The position numbers and the translations under genes are program-made. The notes beneath the pieces were generated by a model. That model was given only the letters and a program-made list of their open reading frames with translations, was not told the DNA's origin and did not search any database. DNA of 64,000 nucleotides from Phycisphaeraceae bacterium. GTDB taxonomy: Bacteria > Planctomycetota > Phycisphaerae > Phycisphaerales > Zrk34. The DNA lies in contig JANQHK010000029.1 in the NCBI GenBank assembly GCA_028282685.1, positions 43,854 to 107,853 on the forward strand. The letters run 5' to 3'. Each line of letters begins with the position of its first letter. Positions within the stretch are counted from its first letter, which is position 1. Below are positions 10,431 to 18,589 of the stretch, one piece after another.

Positions 10431-11351
10431 TTACTGTCCACGCATCGCATGCCATGCGAAATGGAAACAGTGCACTTTGCTGTCCATCTCAACCACAGGA
10501 TCGAACGGCTTGATCGGTGAATCTTCCGGCGCCACCGGCTCAACGGGGAATATGATTTTCTTTTCGCGCCAGTAACGGGCGAAGGGTTGTTTCTTGTAAT
10601 GGCTGTCGAAATAATTGTTGACGCCCTGGAGGATCGTGGTATCCGGATGGTCGGCCAGCCATTTTCCCCAGGTGTTGACGGTCATTTGCACAGGCGTCAG
10701 CTCCGCTCCGCGTTCCACCGCCGGGCCGGCGATCGGCTTGAACAGCAACTGAGACCAGAGCGATTCATCGCGCGGCTCGGCGCGACGGTCGTAGAGCAAC
10801 TGGTTCGAGTTATAGAGCAGACCCGACACGCCGAACTCCAGCGTCTCGCCGCCGGCGCGCCGGTCGAACACCACGGCCGAATCGCACAGTCCGTGATAAG
10901 TGACGGCAATGGGCACACCGCCGAGCGTATCGTTGATCACTTCGTGCCAGAACATGAAGCGTATCGGATAGGCGCGGGATTCGCCGTTGAGCGTCACGCC
11001 GATCACGCGGTCGGTATCGACGATGTACTTGCCCTTGTGCATGCGGCGAAGTCGGCTGTTAATCTCCCACATCTGCTCCACGGAAAGCGCCGCGGGCATC
11101 GTCAGGGCATGGACGGCGTCTTTGCTGAAGCCGCCGGCGACGACCAAGCGGCGCGGGACGGTGAGATTCGATAGATCGAAGCCGTAGGTCTCGATGTGCA
11201 CGCCGTCGCCGGGCAGTTGGTCGCGTGCATACGTAAGCATGTTGACGGCCATCACGCCAATCCAAACCAGCAGCGCCAGCGGTACAAGGATTTTCACCCA
11301 CCGGGAAAATTGGCGAAGCGGCGCATCCGTTGAAGTATCCGATTCGTTCAC
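10431..11351 (-). CDS. DUF3179 domain protein, membrane anchored
   Basis: A 306-residue protein with one N-terminal transmembrane anchor (about residues 19-40) and an extracytoplasmic DUF3179 domain. Typical family stretches are RVIGVTLNGESRAYPIRFM, WHEVINDTLGGVPIAVTYHG-like sequence with LCDSAVVFDRR, and FGVSGLLYNSNQLLYDR. The biochemical role of DUF3179 is unknown. It starts with GTG only 4 bp upstream of where ctaB stops, so it is co-transcribed with the haem O synthase gene, which hints at a link with oxidase or metal/haem handling. That link is inference. Confidence 0.85.
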   Translation of the reverse strand: MNESDTSTDAPLRQFSRWVKILVPLALLVWIGVMAVNMLTYARDQLPGDGVHIETYGFDLSNLTVPRRLVVAGGFSKDAVHALTMPAALSVEQMWEINSRLRRMHKGKYIVDTDRVIGVTLNGESRAYPIRFMFWHEVINDTLGGVPIAVTYHGLCDSAVVFDRRAGGETLEFGVSGLLYNSNQLLYDRRAEPRDESLWSQLLFKPIAGPAVERGAELTPVQMTVNTWGKWLADHPDTTILQGVNNYFDSHYKKQPFARYWREKKIIFPVEPVAPEDSPIKPFDPVVEMDSKVHCFHFAWHAMRGQ

Positions 11352-11355
11352 GGCC

Positions 11356-12285
11356 TCACCCCGCGATCAGTGTCATCCCCGACCGGTCCAGCACCATCAA
11401 TCCCAGTAACAGCGGCAGGTACATCACCGAAGCGAAGAACAACCGGCGCGCCCGCTGATGATCGACCCGGCGGATCAACCCCCAGCCGAGCATCGTCATG
11501 TAGCCGCCCAGCGCCAGCGAACCGGCGGCGTAAATCCAGCCCGCGTCGCCGATCAACGTCACCCCCAGCGCCACCGGCAGCAGCGCCACGGCCCAGAGGC
11601 AGGCCATGCGTGCGGTGAGTCGTCCGGTCGGATCGATCGCCGGGAGCATGCGGTAGCCGCCGCGCTCGTAATCGTCGCGATACATCCAGGCCAGGGCGAG
11701 AAAGTGCGGCACCTGCCAGACGAACAGCACCGCCGCCAGAATCCACGCACCCAGCGCCAGCGAACCGGTGGCCGCGGACCAGCCGATCATCGGGGGCACG
11801 GCCCCGACCACCGCGCCGGCGATCGTGTTGAGTGTGCTGCGCGTTTTCATCGGGGTGTAAATCAGGACGTACCAGACAATGTTGGCGGCGGCGAGCAGGG
11901 CCGGCAGCGCGCCGGTCGCCAGCGCCAATAGACCGACGCCGATCGCCCCGCACACCAAACCGTATGCCGTGGCATGGGTCAGTCCGATCAGTCCCGCGGG
12001 CAAAGGTCGGCCGGCGGTGCGCTGCATGCGCCCGTCGCGCTCGGCTTCCAAACATTGGTTGAGCGCGTTGGCTGAGAAAGCCGCCAGCGCCACGCCGATC
12101 ACCATCGCCGTGAACACCGCTGCGTCGATCGGCCGGGGCGAAGCGACGATGAAACCCGCCGCCGCGGTGAACACCACCATCGCACTGAGCCGGGCCTTGC
12201 CCAGTTCCAGGTAGATCGACACCAGCCGTAGCGACGAACGGGCGGGCGTGAAGCGGCGATTCGGGATGGCTTGAATTCGTGTCAT
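11356..12285 (-). CDS. ctaB: Protohaem IX farnesyltransferase (haem O synthase)
   Basis: A 309-residue UbiA-family prenyltransferase that adds farnesyl to haem B to make haem O for the terminal oxidase. The Asp-rich motif region is present as NALNQCLEAERDGRMQRT, with a second at MYRDDYERGGYRMLP, and the sequence KARLSAMVVFTAAAGFIVAS opens the first helix. About nine transmembrane helices are expected. The frame stays open far upstream, but the ATG at 12285 gives the normal length and leaves a divergent gap toward ctaA. It forms an operon with the DUF3179 gene. Confidence 0.93.
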   Translation of the reverse strand: MTRIQAIPNRRFTPARSSLRLVSIYLELGKARLSAMVVFTAAAGFIVASPRPIDAAVFTAMVIGVALAAFSANALNQCLEAERDGRMQRTAGRPLPAGLIGLTHATAYGLVCGAIGVGLLALATGALPALLAAANIVWYVLIYTPMKTRSTLNTIAGAVVGAVPPMIGWSAATGSLALGAWILAAVLFVWQVPHFLALAWMYRDDYERGGYRMLPAIDPTGRLTARMACLWAVALLPVALGVTLIGDAGWIYAAGSLALGGYMTMLGWGLIRRVDHQRARRLFFASVMYLPLLLGLMVLDRSGMTLIAG

Positions 12286-12370
12286 AACAAGATCGCCGAT
12301 GCAGTCAATCGTAGAGCGGCCCCACACACGGGGCAAGTGGAATGTGGCAAGCCAACAACGAAGCCCTACA

Positions 12371-13765
12371 ATGGCGGAACCTGACATGACCGCAACAACC
12401 GACACATCAAATCCGCGCACGGGTTCGACGGCACTGGCCTGGGGACTGTCGACCGCCGCAGCCATGTGGGCCGTGGGGTACGTGTTGTATCTGCCGTTCG
12501 TCCGGGCGCCGGTATTGATTCTGCTGGTGACGTTGTTGGCCTGCCTGTTTATCAGCGGTTGGCTTTGGGGCAGGTGCACCGGCGGAACGTGGCGCGACTC
12601 GGCGTTGGCCGGGTTGGCCTGCGCTCTGCCCAATCTGCTGATGCTCGGTGCGGTGATCGCCGACATGCGCGAAGTGAATCCGCAACGCGCCGTGCTGCTG
12701 GGCGCGCAGTGGGCGGTGGGCTCGGTCGCCGTTTCGGTCGGGCTGATGCTCCTCGGCGCGGCGCTGGGCAAGAACCGGAACCGCAACGCCAGGCCAATCA
12801 TCACCGGCCCGTTCCTTTTAAGCATCGCCACGGCCGCGGCGGCGGGGTTGCTCGTCCTCTCCGGCGGGCTGGTCACCGGGCACGATGCGGGACTGGCCGT
12901 GCCCGACTGGCCCGGCAGTTTCACCCACAACATGTTCCTCCTGCCGCTCAACCGCATGGTCGGCGGCGTCTACTACGAACACAGCCATCGGCTCGTCGGT
13001 ACGCTCGTCGGCCTGATGAGCATCGTGCTTCTGGTGCAACTGTTTCAACATCGCGCGCCGCGCTGGCTGAAGCATCTCAGCATCGCGGTGCTGACCGCGG
13101 TGATCGTGCAGGGCGTGCTCGGCGGGTTGCGCGTGATTATGGCGAAAGTCGATCCTGCGGCACAACAGGTCATCGAAATCTCAACGCCGGAAGACGAAAC
13201 CGCACTGAGCGAAGCGTTGCGCGTCATCCACGGCGTGGTGGGACAGCTCATCCTCGCCGCACTGGCGGGAATCGCCACGGCGATGTCGGCCATGTGGCGC
13301 AGCGCCCTTTCCCCTCGCTCCGCCGCCTCCGCTTCACTGGAACGCAAGCTCGGGGTGATCCTGATCGTCGCGTTGATCGTGCAACTGATCCTCGGCGCCT
13401 TGCAGCGTCACGCGCAGGCGCTACTGCTGACGCACATCAGTTTCGCGGTCGTGGTGTTGGCCCTGGCGCTGGCCGCGGGATTGCGGGCGTGGGGCATCTA
13501 CGGGCAGGAGATTCCGACGCTGCGGCGCACGGGCTTATGGCTGACGGCCTCCTCGGTGTTGCAGGTGTTGCTGGGGCTGGCCGCTCTGGCCGTGATCAGT
13601 AACGAATCCGTCTCGCTGGTCCTCAACGCCATCATCACGACCGTCCACCAGTTCGTCGGAGCGCTGATGTTGATCCTGGCTGTCGTGCAGACGATGTGGT
13701 GCTATCGTCTGTTGACGCCGGCGGAGGAAGCGCCAATTGAAGGGGTGCCACGGACAGCGCAGTGA
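12371..13765 (+). CDS. ctaA: Haem A synthase with extra N-terminal membrane region
   Basis: COX15/CtaA converts haem O to haem A. The four haem-ligand histidines are visible in YEHSHRLVGT, LRVIHGVVGQ, LLLTHISFAV and TTVHQFVGAL, and the family signature GHDAGLAVPDWPGSF marks the true domain start near residue 145. Before it lies an extension of about 130 residues with roughly four hydrophobic helices that is not part of normal haem A synthase. I chose ATG 12371; an upstream in-frame ATG at 12299 would add 24 residues and almost touch the divergent ctaB start. The last codons (GVPRTAQ) are formed by a dispersed repeat sequence that also supplies the stop. Confidence 0.88.
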   Translation: MAEPDMTATTDTSNPRTGSTALAWGLSTAAAMWAVGYVLYLPFVRAPVLILLVTLLACLFISGWLWGRCTGGTWRDSALAGLACALPNLLMLGAVIADMREVNPQRAVLLGAQWAVGSVAVSVGLMLLGAALGKNRNRNARPIITGPFLLSIATAAAAGLLVLSGGLVTGHDAGLAVPDWPGSFTHNMFLLPLNRMVGGVYYEHSHRLVGTLVGLMSIVLLVQLFQHRAPRWLKHLSIAVLTAVIVQGVLGGLRVIMAKVDPAAQQVIEISTPEDETALSEALRVIHGVVGQLILAALAGIATAMSAMWRSALSPRSAASASLERKLGVILIVALIVQLILGALQRHAQALLLTHISFAVVVLALALAAGLRAWGIYGQEIPTLRRTGLWLTASSVLQVLLGLAALAVISNESVSLVLNAIITTVHQFVGALMLILAVVQTMWCYRLLTPAEEAPIEGVPRTAQ

Positions 13766-13800
13766 GGAGTGAAGCGACGAACGGAGCCGTCCATGCATGG
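13742..13800. repeat. Dispersed element of the GGTGCCACGGACAGC type
   Basis: A roughly 59-bp stretch beginning GGGGTGCCACGGACAGC and ending CCGTCCATGCATGG has imperfect inverted ends (CCACGGAC against GTCCATG). It overlaps the last codons and stop of ctaA. Similar sequences beginning GGGTGCCAC recur in this window at 13822 and 16276. Confidence 0.5.
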
Positions 13801-13821
13801 TGAATAACTTGTATCAATTCG

Positions 13822-13921
13822 GGGTGCCCCACTTTCGCCCTGAGCGAAGCCGAAGGGCAAAGTGGGCAACGTCCTGACGTCAATCCACCCACCTTGCCCT
13901 TCGGGCGAAGGTGGGGCACCC
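13822..13921. repeat. 100-bp imperfect palindromic element between ctaA and the aldo/keto reductase
   Basis: Outer arms GGGTGCCCCAC and GTGGGGCACCC are perfectly complementary, and inner arms (CGCCCT...GAAGGGC and GCCCTTCGGGC) add further self-complementarity. The whole element could fold into a large hairpin on either strand. It could act as a terminator or mRNA stabiliser, or be a miniature mobile element. The rest of 13766-14023 shows no gene. Confidence 0.6.
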
Positions 13922-14023
13922 GATACCCGACGAAACTTGACTCAGATCAATGCCCCGCCCGAACAGACGGCCTAAACTGTCAGCAAATCGTTTCGTCCAA
14001 CATCGACTTAAAAACCACAGGCC

Positions 14024-15022
14024 ATGCAATACCGTACACTGCCCGGAACGGACATCTCGCTCAGCGTCGTCGGATTCGGCGTCTGGACCGTCTCCACCGA
14101 CTGGTGGGGCGTGACCGATCCCGACACCCGCCGCCGACTGCTGACCGACGCCGTGGAGCAATACGGCATCACCCACCTGAACACCGCCCCAACCTACGGC
14201 GACGGCTACGGCGAGCAGATCATCCGCGAAACGCTTGGCCATCGTCGCAGTCGCCTGGTCATCGCCACCAAGTTCGGCTACGACCTGTCGGACACCGCCG
14301 GCCGACCCGGCCACCGCGAGCGCGCGTTCGACTATTCCCCCAAGGGCATCCGCAACCAATGCGAGCAATCGCTGCGCCGACTCGGCGCCGATTGGATCGA
14401 TCTCTACGAAGCCCACAATCCGCGCCTCGAACACATCGATAACGACGATGTCATCGCCCTGCTCGAAACGCTGAAAGATGAAGGCAAGATTCGCGCGTAC
14501 GGCGTGTCGCTCGGGCCGAAGATCGACCCGGACCGGCAGATCGACGAAGCGCACCGCGCCATCGACCGCGGCTACCACGGCGTGCAGATGATCTACAACC
14601 TGCTCGAACAACCGATCGGCCGCGAAGTCTTCCCCACGGCCAATGAAAAACAGGTCGGCCTGATGTGTCGCGTGCCGCATTCGTCCGGACTACTCGAAGG
14701 CAACCTGACGCCCGACACCGCCTTCCCCCCCACCGACCACCGTTCCCATCGGCCGCGCCAGTGGCTGACCGATGGCCTGAAAAAAGTGGAGCAACTCGAT
14801 TTCCTCACGGCCGGCGGCGCTCGCACGATCGGCCAGGCGGCGTTGCAGTTCGCCCTGCGCGAGCCGATGATGTGTTCCACCCTGCCCAACATTTACGACG
14901 ATGACAACCTGCACGAGTTCGCCGAGGCCGCGGAAACACCGCCCATCACCGACGACGAATACCATCACGTGCAGGAACTATACGAATCCAACTTCGGCCT
15001 GGAAACCTCGGACGTTATGTAA
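14024..15022 (+). CDS. Aldo/keto reductase family protein with Asp-to-Asn change at the catalytic tetrad
   Basis: A 332-residue TIM-barrel oxidoreductase of the aldo/keto reductase family, which normally reduces carbonyls with NADPH. The opening GTDISLSVVGFGVW, the motif HLNTAPTYGDGYGEQ, IATKFGYD and WIDLYEAHNP identify the family. Tyr, Lys and His of the catalytic tetrad are present, but the Asp expected in the usual DTA..YG motif is Asn here (LNTAPTYG). The NADPH-binding C-terminal motif region (CSTLPNIYDDDNLHEFAEA) is retained. The next gene on the same strand is a siroheme-decarboxylase-like protein; an inverted repeat separates them. Substrate unknown. Confidence 0.85.
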   Translation: MQYRTLPGTDISLSVVGFGVWTVSTDWWGVTDPDTRRRLLTDAVEQYGITHLNTAPTYGDGYGEQIIRETLGHRRSRLVIATKFGYDLSDTAGRPGHRERAFDYSPKGIRNQCEQSLRRLGADWIDLYEAHNPRLEHIDNDDVIALLETLKDEGKIRAYGVSLGPKIDPDRQIDEAHRAIDRGYHGVQMIYNLLEQPIGREVFPTANEKQVGLMCRVPHSSGLLEGNLTPDTAFPPTDHRSHRPRQWLTDGLKKVEQLDFLTAGGARTIGQAALQFALREPMMCSTLPNIYDDDNLHEFAEAAETPPITDDEYHHVQELYESNFGLETSDVM

Positions 15023-15023
15023 T

Positions 15024-15103
15024 ACCACAGAGACACAGAAGCGCAGAGGAAAATCAGAATGCATAAATCAGAAACTTTCTCTGCGCTTCTGTGCCTCTGT
15101 GGT
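15024..15103. repeat. 80-bp inverted repeat of the ACCACAGAGACACAG type
   Basis: Left arm ACCACAGAGACACAGAAGCG... (15024-15052) is the near-perfect reverse complement of the right arm (15076-15103). It begins one base after the stop of the aldo/keto reductase gene and could act as a transcript end or stabilising hairpin. Degenerate relatives occur at 21315-21369 and near 25170. Confidence 0.65.
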
Positions 15104-15128
15104 TTGTCTTGTTATTGTCTGTAAAATC

Positions 15129-16253
15129 ATGAAACTCGACGCGCCCATCAGCATTGACGATCCGATCAACCGCCGCATTCTCGTGGTCAGTGAGGATCAG
15201 GTATCCGGATTCCACCGCCGCCCGTTCGACGTGATCGCCGCGCGCAGCGGCATCGACCCCCAGACGATTCTGCAACGCATCGGCGCGATGCTCAAAGTGG
15301 GGACGATCCGCCGCGTGCGACAGACCCTGCTGGCCACCAACCTCGCCCACGGTGCGCTGGTCGCATGGCGGATCGACAACGGCCAACTCAATACCGCGTT
15401 CGACTGGCTGGTCAAACGCGATCCGTTCAGCGGGCACGTGGTCATCCGTTCGACCGACACCGACGCGCCCGGCAGTGCGTTCAAACTGTGGACCACGCTC
15501 AAGGTGCCGCAGGGCTTTTCGCTGGAAAAACACTGCCAATACCTGCGCGGCGTCATCGGGGCGGAGCAGTCCATCTCCATGCCGGCCAAACGGTTGTTCA
15601 AGCTGGGCGTCGGTCACATGCGCCGCAAGGACCTTAAACCCGGCGACCGCGCCGACTCCGCCCAGGCCGCATCCATCCCGCAGATCACCCGGCTCGACGA
15701 TGAGCAATGGCGCGTACTGATCGCGCTCAAGCGTGAACTGGCGCCCGATGAAATCGTCGCCGAGCCGTGGACCGGGCGCGCCGACGAGGCGGGTGTGACG
15801 CTGGAGCGGTTCTGCGAAGTGGCCGAGCGATTGAATGCGCTTGGCGTGATCGGCCGGTTCTCCACGTTCCTCGAACACGCCAAGCCGGTCGACGGCAGCG
15901 CCGCGGTGACGCGGTACAACGGCCTGTTCCACTGGGCCGTGCCGCCGGGGCACGAAATTGATGCGGGAACGGAAGTCGGTCGCCACCACTGCATGACCCA
16001 CGCCTACTGGCGCGAAGGCGGACCGCAATTCAATAACGTGAACATCATGGGCGTCGTCCACGGCACGGAAAAACCCGCCGTGCTGGCGCACAAGGCGGCG
16101 ATCGACGCGCACTTGGCTGAAGCCGGCATCCCGGTGATTTACACCAATGTCTTCTGGGGCGGGCGCAGCGAGATCAAGCCCTCGGAAATCTCACCCATCG
16201 CCTACCGTCAATGGTGTGAAGAACATGGAATCGATGCGGACGCGATGAAGTAA
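15129..16253 (+). CDS. Fused Lrp/AsnC-type siroheme decarboxylase-like protein (AhbA/AhbB, NirD/L/G/H family)
   Basis: A 374-residue protein of two tandem Lrp/AsnC-like halves. Half 1 has a winged-helix segment (RPFDVIAARSGIDPQTILQ, GTIRRV) then FKLWTTLKVPQG and MPAKRLFKLGV, which match the family patterns NLWFTL and LPAERRFKIGV of siroheme decarboxylases. Half 2 ends with HHCMTHAYWREGG and NIMGVVHGTEK, matching the typical HCY.R and MIHG motifs. These enzymes remove carboxyls from siroheme on the way to haem or haem d1. I start at ATG 15129 because upstream in-frame codons lie in an inverted repeat. A transcription-factor role cannot be ruled out, but the paired-half layout favours the enzyme. 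Confidence 0.7.
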   Translation: MKLDAPISIDDPINRRILVVSEDQVSGFHRRPFDVIAARSGIDPQTILQRIGAMLKVGTIRRVRQTLLATNLAHGALVAWRIDNGQLNTAFDWLVKRDPFSGHVVIRSTDTDAPGSAFKLWTTLKVPQGFSLEKHCQYLRGVIGAEQSISMPAKRLFKLGVGHMRRKDLKPGDRADSAQAASIPQITRLDDEQWRVLIALKRELAPDEIVAEPWTGRADEAGVTLERFCEVAERLNALGVIGRFSTFLEHAKPVDGSAAVTRYNGLFHWAVPPGHEIDAGTEVGRHHCMTHAYWREGGPQFNNVNIMGVVHGTEKPAVLAHKAAIDAHLAEAGIPVIYTNVFWGGRSEIKPSEISPIAYRQWCEEHGIDADAMK

Positions 16254-16275
16254 CGGGCGATCGAGTCGGATCACC

Positions 16276-16369
16276 GGGTGCCACACTTTGTTGGCGGAGT
16301 CTTCGGATCTGCAAAGTGTGCTTCGTGGGAAATACACATTTTGCACTTCGGGTCAAAGTGTGGCGCCCC
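16276..16369. repeat. 94-bp inverted repeat element, second copy of the GGGTGCCAC family
   Basis: Ends GGGTGCCACACTTTG and CAAAGTGTGGCGCCCC are near-complementary, with an inner CAAAGTGTG and CACATTTTG pair. It resembles the 13822 element in length and end sequence. It occupies the gap between two convergent genes (16253 and 16443), where it could terminate transcription from either side. Confidence 0.6.
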
Positions 16370-16442
16370 GCAGACGCGCGATATGGCAGCATCGTGGGTG
16401 AATCAATATCACCGAATCCCGAGATCGGCGCCCCGTGCCCGT

Positions 16443-17816
16443 TTACTCCTCCACCACCTGCGCGGCGAACATACGCACAACCAGAAGCACATCGTGGATT
16501 TCCTGCGGCGGGACGGCCGCATTACGCACGCCCGGATACGCCACGCTGATCATCTTGCCGTCGATCACCGCGACGATCTGGTAGCCCGGCTCCATTTCGA
16601 GCTGGTTATCTATCGGCGGGCCGACCTTCACCTTTTTCGCTTCGCCCTTCAATTCTCTGAAGCGCGATTCGAGTTCAAACAGGCCGTTCTCCTGCAATTT
16701 CTTGAGGAACGCGGCGGCACGCTCGTCATCTTCCTGGAGCACATGGCGCGGCTCGCCGCGAATGCCGATGATCCGCTTGCGAATCTTTCCGTCACCACTG
16801 ACCAGCAGACTCATGTACTCGTAGCCGCTGCGCGTATCGCCGGAGCGACGGATGACATGCTGGTAGATGAACACGTCGCCTGCATCCGGGCCGATGACGT
16901 TCGGTTCGGGTTTCGGCTCGTCTGTATCGTTGCTCGGTGCGGGCTTCACCTCGGCCCGTTGCATCGGCGGCGGGGGATCGCCTTGGGTATCAGTACCCTG
17001 GAGACGGTGGACAGCGGCCGGCGGCTGGGTGGCGACGGCTTCGCCCTCGGCTTCGATGCGCTGCGCGACGTTGGGCGGCGGCGTGTTGACTTTCGGAGCG
17101 GCTGGCGACGGATCGGGGCGATTCACCTTGTCCGCCGCTGCGCGCGTGATGGCGGGAGCTTCATCCGCGCGGGACGGTTGCGGTGTCGGTTCCACGCTCT
17201 CGTGGACCGAAAGCGGCCGGGGCTGGGTCTCGGGGTGCGGAATCACCAACCGCTGACCGATGATCAAACGCCCGTTTTTCAACGCGGGATTGGCGCGGAC
17301 GAGCAGGTGACGTTTGGTCGTATCACCGTAGAAACGTTTGGCAATGGACGAAATCGAATCGTCCGACTGAACGATGTAGACCGTCCGGCTGCCCGACTTG
17401 TCTGCCGAAAGCGGATGCGGTCTGGAAGAATCGGCGGGCCAACCCGACGTGGCGGGGGCAGGGGTGGGGGCAGGTGCGGCGACCGCGGGCGGTGGAGGCG
17501 GCGTCGGCCTGACGCTCCGCTGCGGCAGGGGTTGCGGCGGCGCGGGCGGCGTCTCGGCGGGTTTGGGAGCCGGACGCAACACGACCACCTCCCCATCGCT
17601 CGCCGCCACCGGGGACGGCCGATCGGTCTGAACGATCACGCGGCCCTGGCTGCGGTATTGTCCCTGGATGAGCGGGTCGTCCTTGGGGTGGCGCGCCAGC
17701 GGGAACGCGAAGTTGCCCCGTCGGGTTTTCTGTTCTTCGGTGTTTTCCGGCGAGCACGCCGAAGCGGTCAGCAGCACCAAACCGATCAGCGCGATCCATC
17801 GCAGTGTGTGGTTCAT
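16443..17816 (-). CDS. LysM-domain lipoprotein, proline-rich
   Basis: A 457-residue exported lipoprotein. The signal peptide ends at a lipobox-like LTASAC (Cys about residue 21). A Pro/Ala-rich linker leads to one LysM peptidoglycan-binding domain (about residues 143-190: YIVQSDDSISSIAKRFYGD through GRLIIGQRLVIPH), another low-complexity linker, then a C-terminal globular region with VFIYQHVIRRSGDTRSGYEY whose fold I do not recognise. It likely anchors in a membrane facing the periplasm and touches peptidoglycan. It is last in a same-strand run after a HemQ-like gene, 11 bp downstream. Confidence 0.8.
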   Translation of the reverse strand: MNHTLRWIALIGLVLLTASACSPENTEEQKTRRGNFAFPLARHPKDDPLIQGQYRSQGRVIVQTDRPSPVAASDGEVVVLRPAPKPAETPPAPPQPLPQRSVRPTPPPPPAVAAPAPTPAPATSGWPADSSRPHPLSADKSGSRTVYIVQSDDSISSIAKRFYGDTTKRHLLVRANPALKNGRLIIGQRLVIPHPETQPRPLSVHESVEPTPQPSRADEAPAITRAAADKVNRPDPSPAAPKVNTPPPNVAQRIEAEGEAVATQPPAAVHRLQGTDTQGDPPPPMQRAEVKPAPSNDTDEPKPEPNVIGPDAGDVFIYQHVIRRSGDTRSGYEYMSLLVSGDGKIRKRIIGIRGEPRHVLQEDDERAAAFLKKLQENGLFELESRFRELKGEAKKVKVGPPIDNQLEMEPGYQIVAVIDGKMISVAYPGVRNAAVPPQEIHDVLLVVRMFAAQVVEE

Positions 17817-17827
17817 GAGGGTCTCCT

Positions 17828-18544
17828 TCAGGCCGAGTCCGATTGCCAGATCTTTTTACCGACGAAGAACGGGCCCATGGTTTCAATGTAACGTGAAGTC
17901 TGCTGCGTTTGACGCATGGTTTCGACGACCTTGCTCAGCGGCGTCAGTTCCGCGCCCACCAGGCCGACCACGAAATCATGATCGTCGCTCATCATCCCGT
18001 GGCAGGCCAGGCGAATGTCGTGCGCCAGATCGGCCGAACCGAAGGCATGACCGATGCGACCGTGCTCGGCGAGGATGTGCTTGCGTTTATCCGGATCGAG
18101 CCGGGCGTACTTGCCTTTGCGCCGCAGCGGATACCAGACCGCCCACGGCCAATCGGCATTCAACAGCGTGCGACGCGGACGGTCGACCAACGTTTCATCC
18201 AGGTCCGGCTCGTAGCCGATCGCATACGTTCGACCGAGCATCGTGTACCGCGGCTTGGGCACGAAGCGGACAAACGGCTCGCCGCGCAGCAACCGCCGCG
18301 CCTCGCCGATCAACTGCTCGGGGTCTTCCGCGGCAATGGCCAGCGCCATGCCGAACGGATCGTTCAGGTCTTCGTAGAGTGCGCAAGTCAGGTCGAACTG
18401 CTGGAGCGATTCGGTGGCGAAGGCCGGGTCGTTGCATTCGGTCCACGCCAGTAACTGGATGTACAGCCGGCGATCGCTGGTGCGATCCCCGGCGCCGTGT
18501 TCTGCGATATCGGGTGCGGGCGGGGTGTCGGGTTTGTCATGCAT
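17828..18544 (-). CDS. Chlorite dismutase/HemQ-family haem protein
   Basis: A 238-residue protein of the chlorite dismutase family, whose main role in most bacteria is coproheme decarboxylation (HemQ). Family-like stretches are RRLYIQLLAWTE near the N-terminus, NADWPWAVWYPLRRKGKYA, ILAEHGRIGHAFG, DDHDFVVGLVGAEL and QTSRYIETMGPFFVG at the C-terminus. The EHGRIG segment is where the family's haem-contacting residues lie. No signal peptide is seen, fitting a cytoplasmic HemQ role rather than exported chlorite dismutase. Whether it decarboxylates coproheme, or binds haem for another job, cannot be told from sequence. It lies between the symporter and LysM genes. Confidence 0.75.
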   Translation of the reverse strand: MHDKPDTPPAPDIAEHGAGDRTSDRRLYIQLLAWTECNDPAFATESLQQFDLTCALYEDLNDPFGMALAIAAEDPEQLIGEARRLLRGEPFVRFVPKPRYTMLGRTYAIGYEPDLDETLVDRPRRTLLNADWPWAVWYPLRRKGKYARLDPDKRKHILAEHGRIGHAFGSADLAHDIRLACHGMMSDDHDFVVGLVGAELTPLSKVVETMRQTQQTSRYIETMGPFFVGKKIWQSDSA

Positions 18545-18589
18545 AGTAAAATGATATCACCAAGGGCGGTGCGGGCACAAAACATCCAC

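Noticed and set aside
11356..12957. A 533-residue version of CtaB
   Set aside because: The upstream part is antisense to ctaA; the protein domain starts at ATG 12285.
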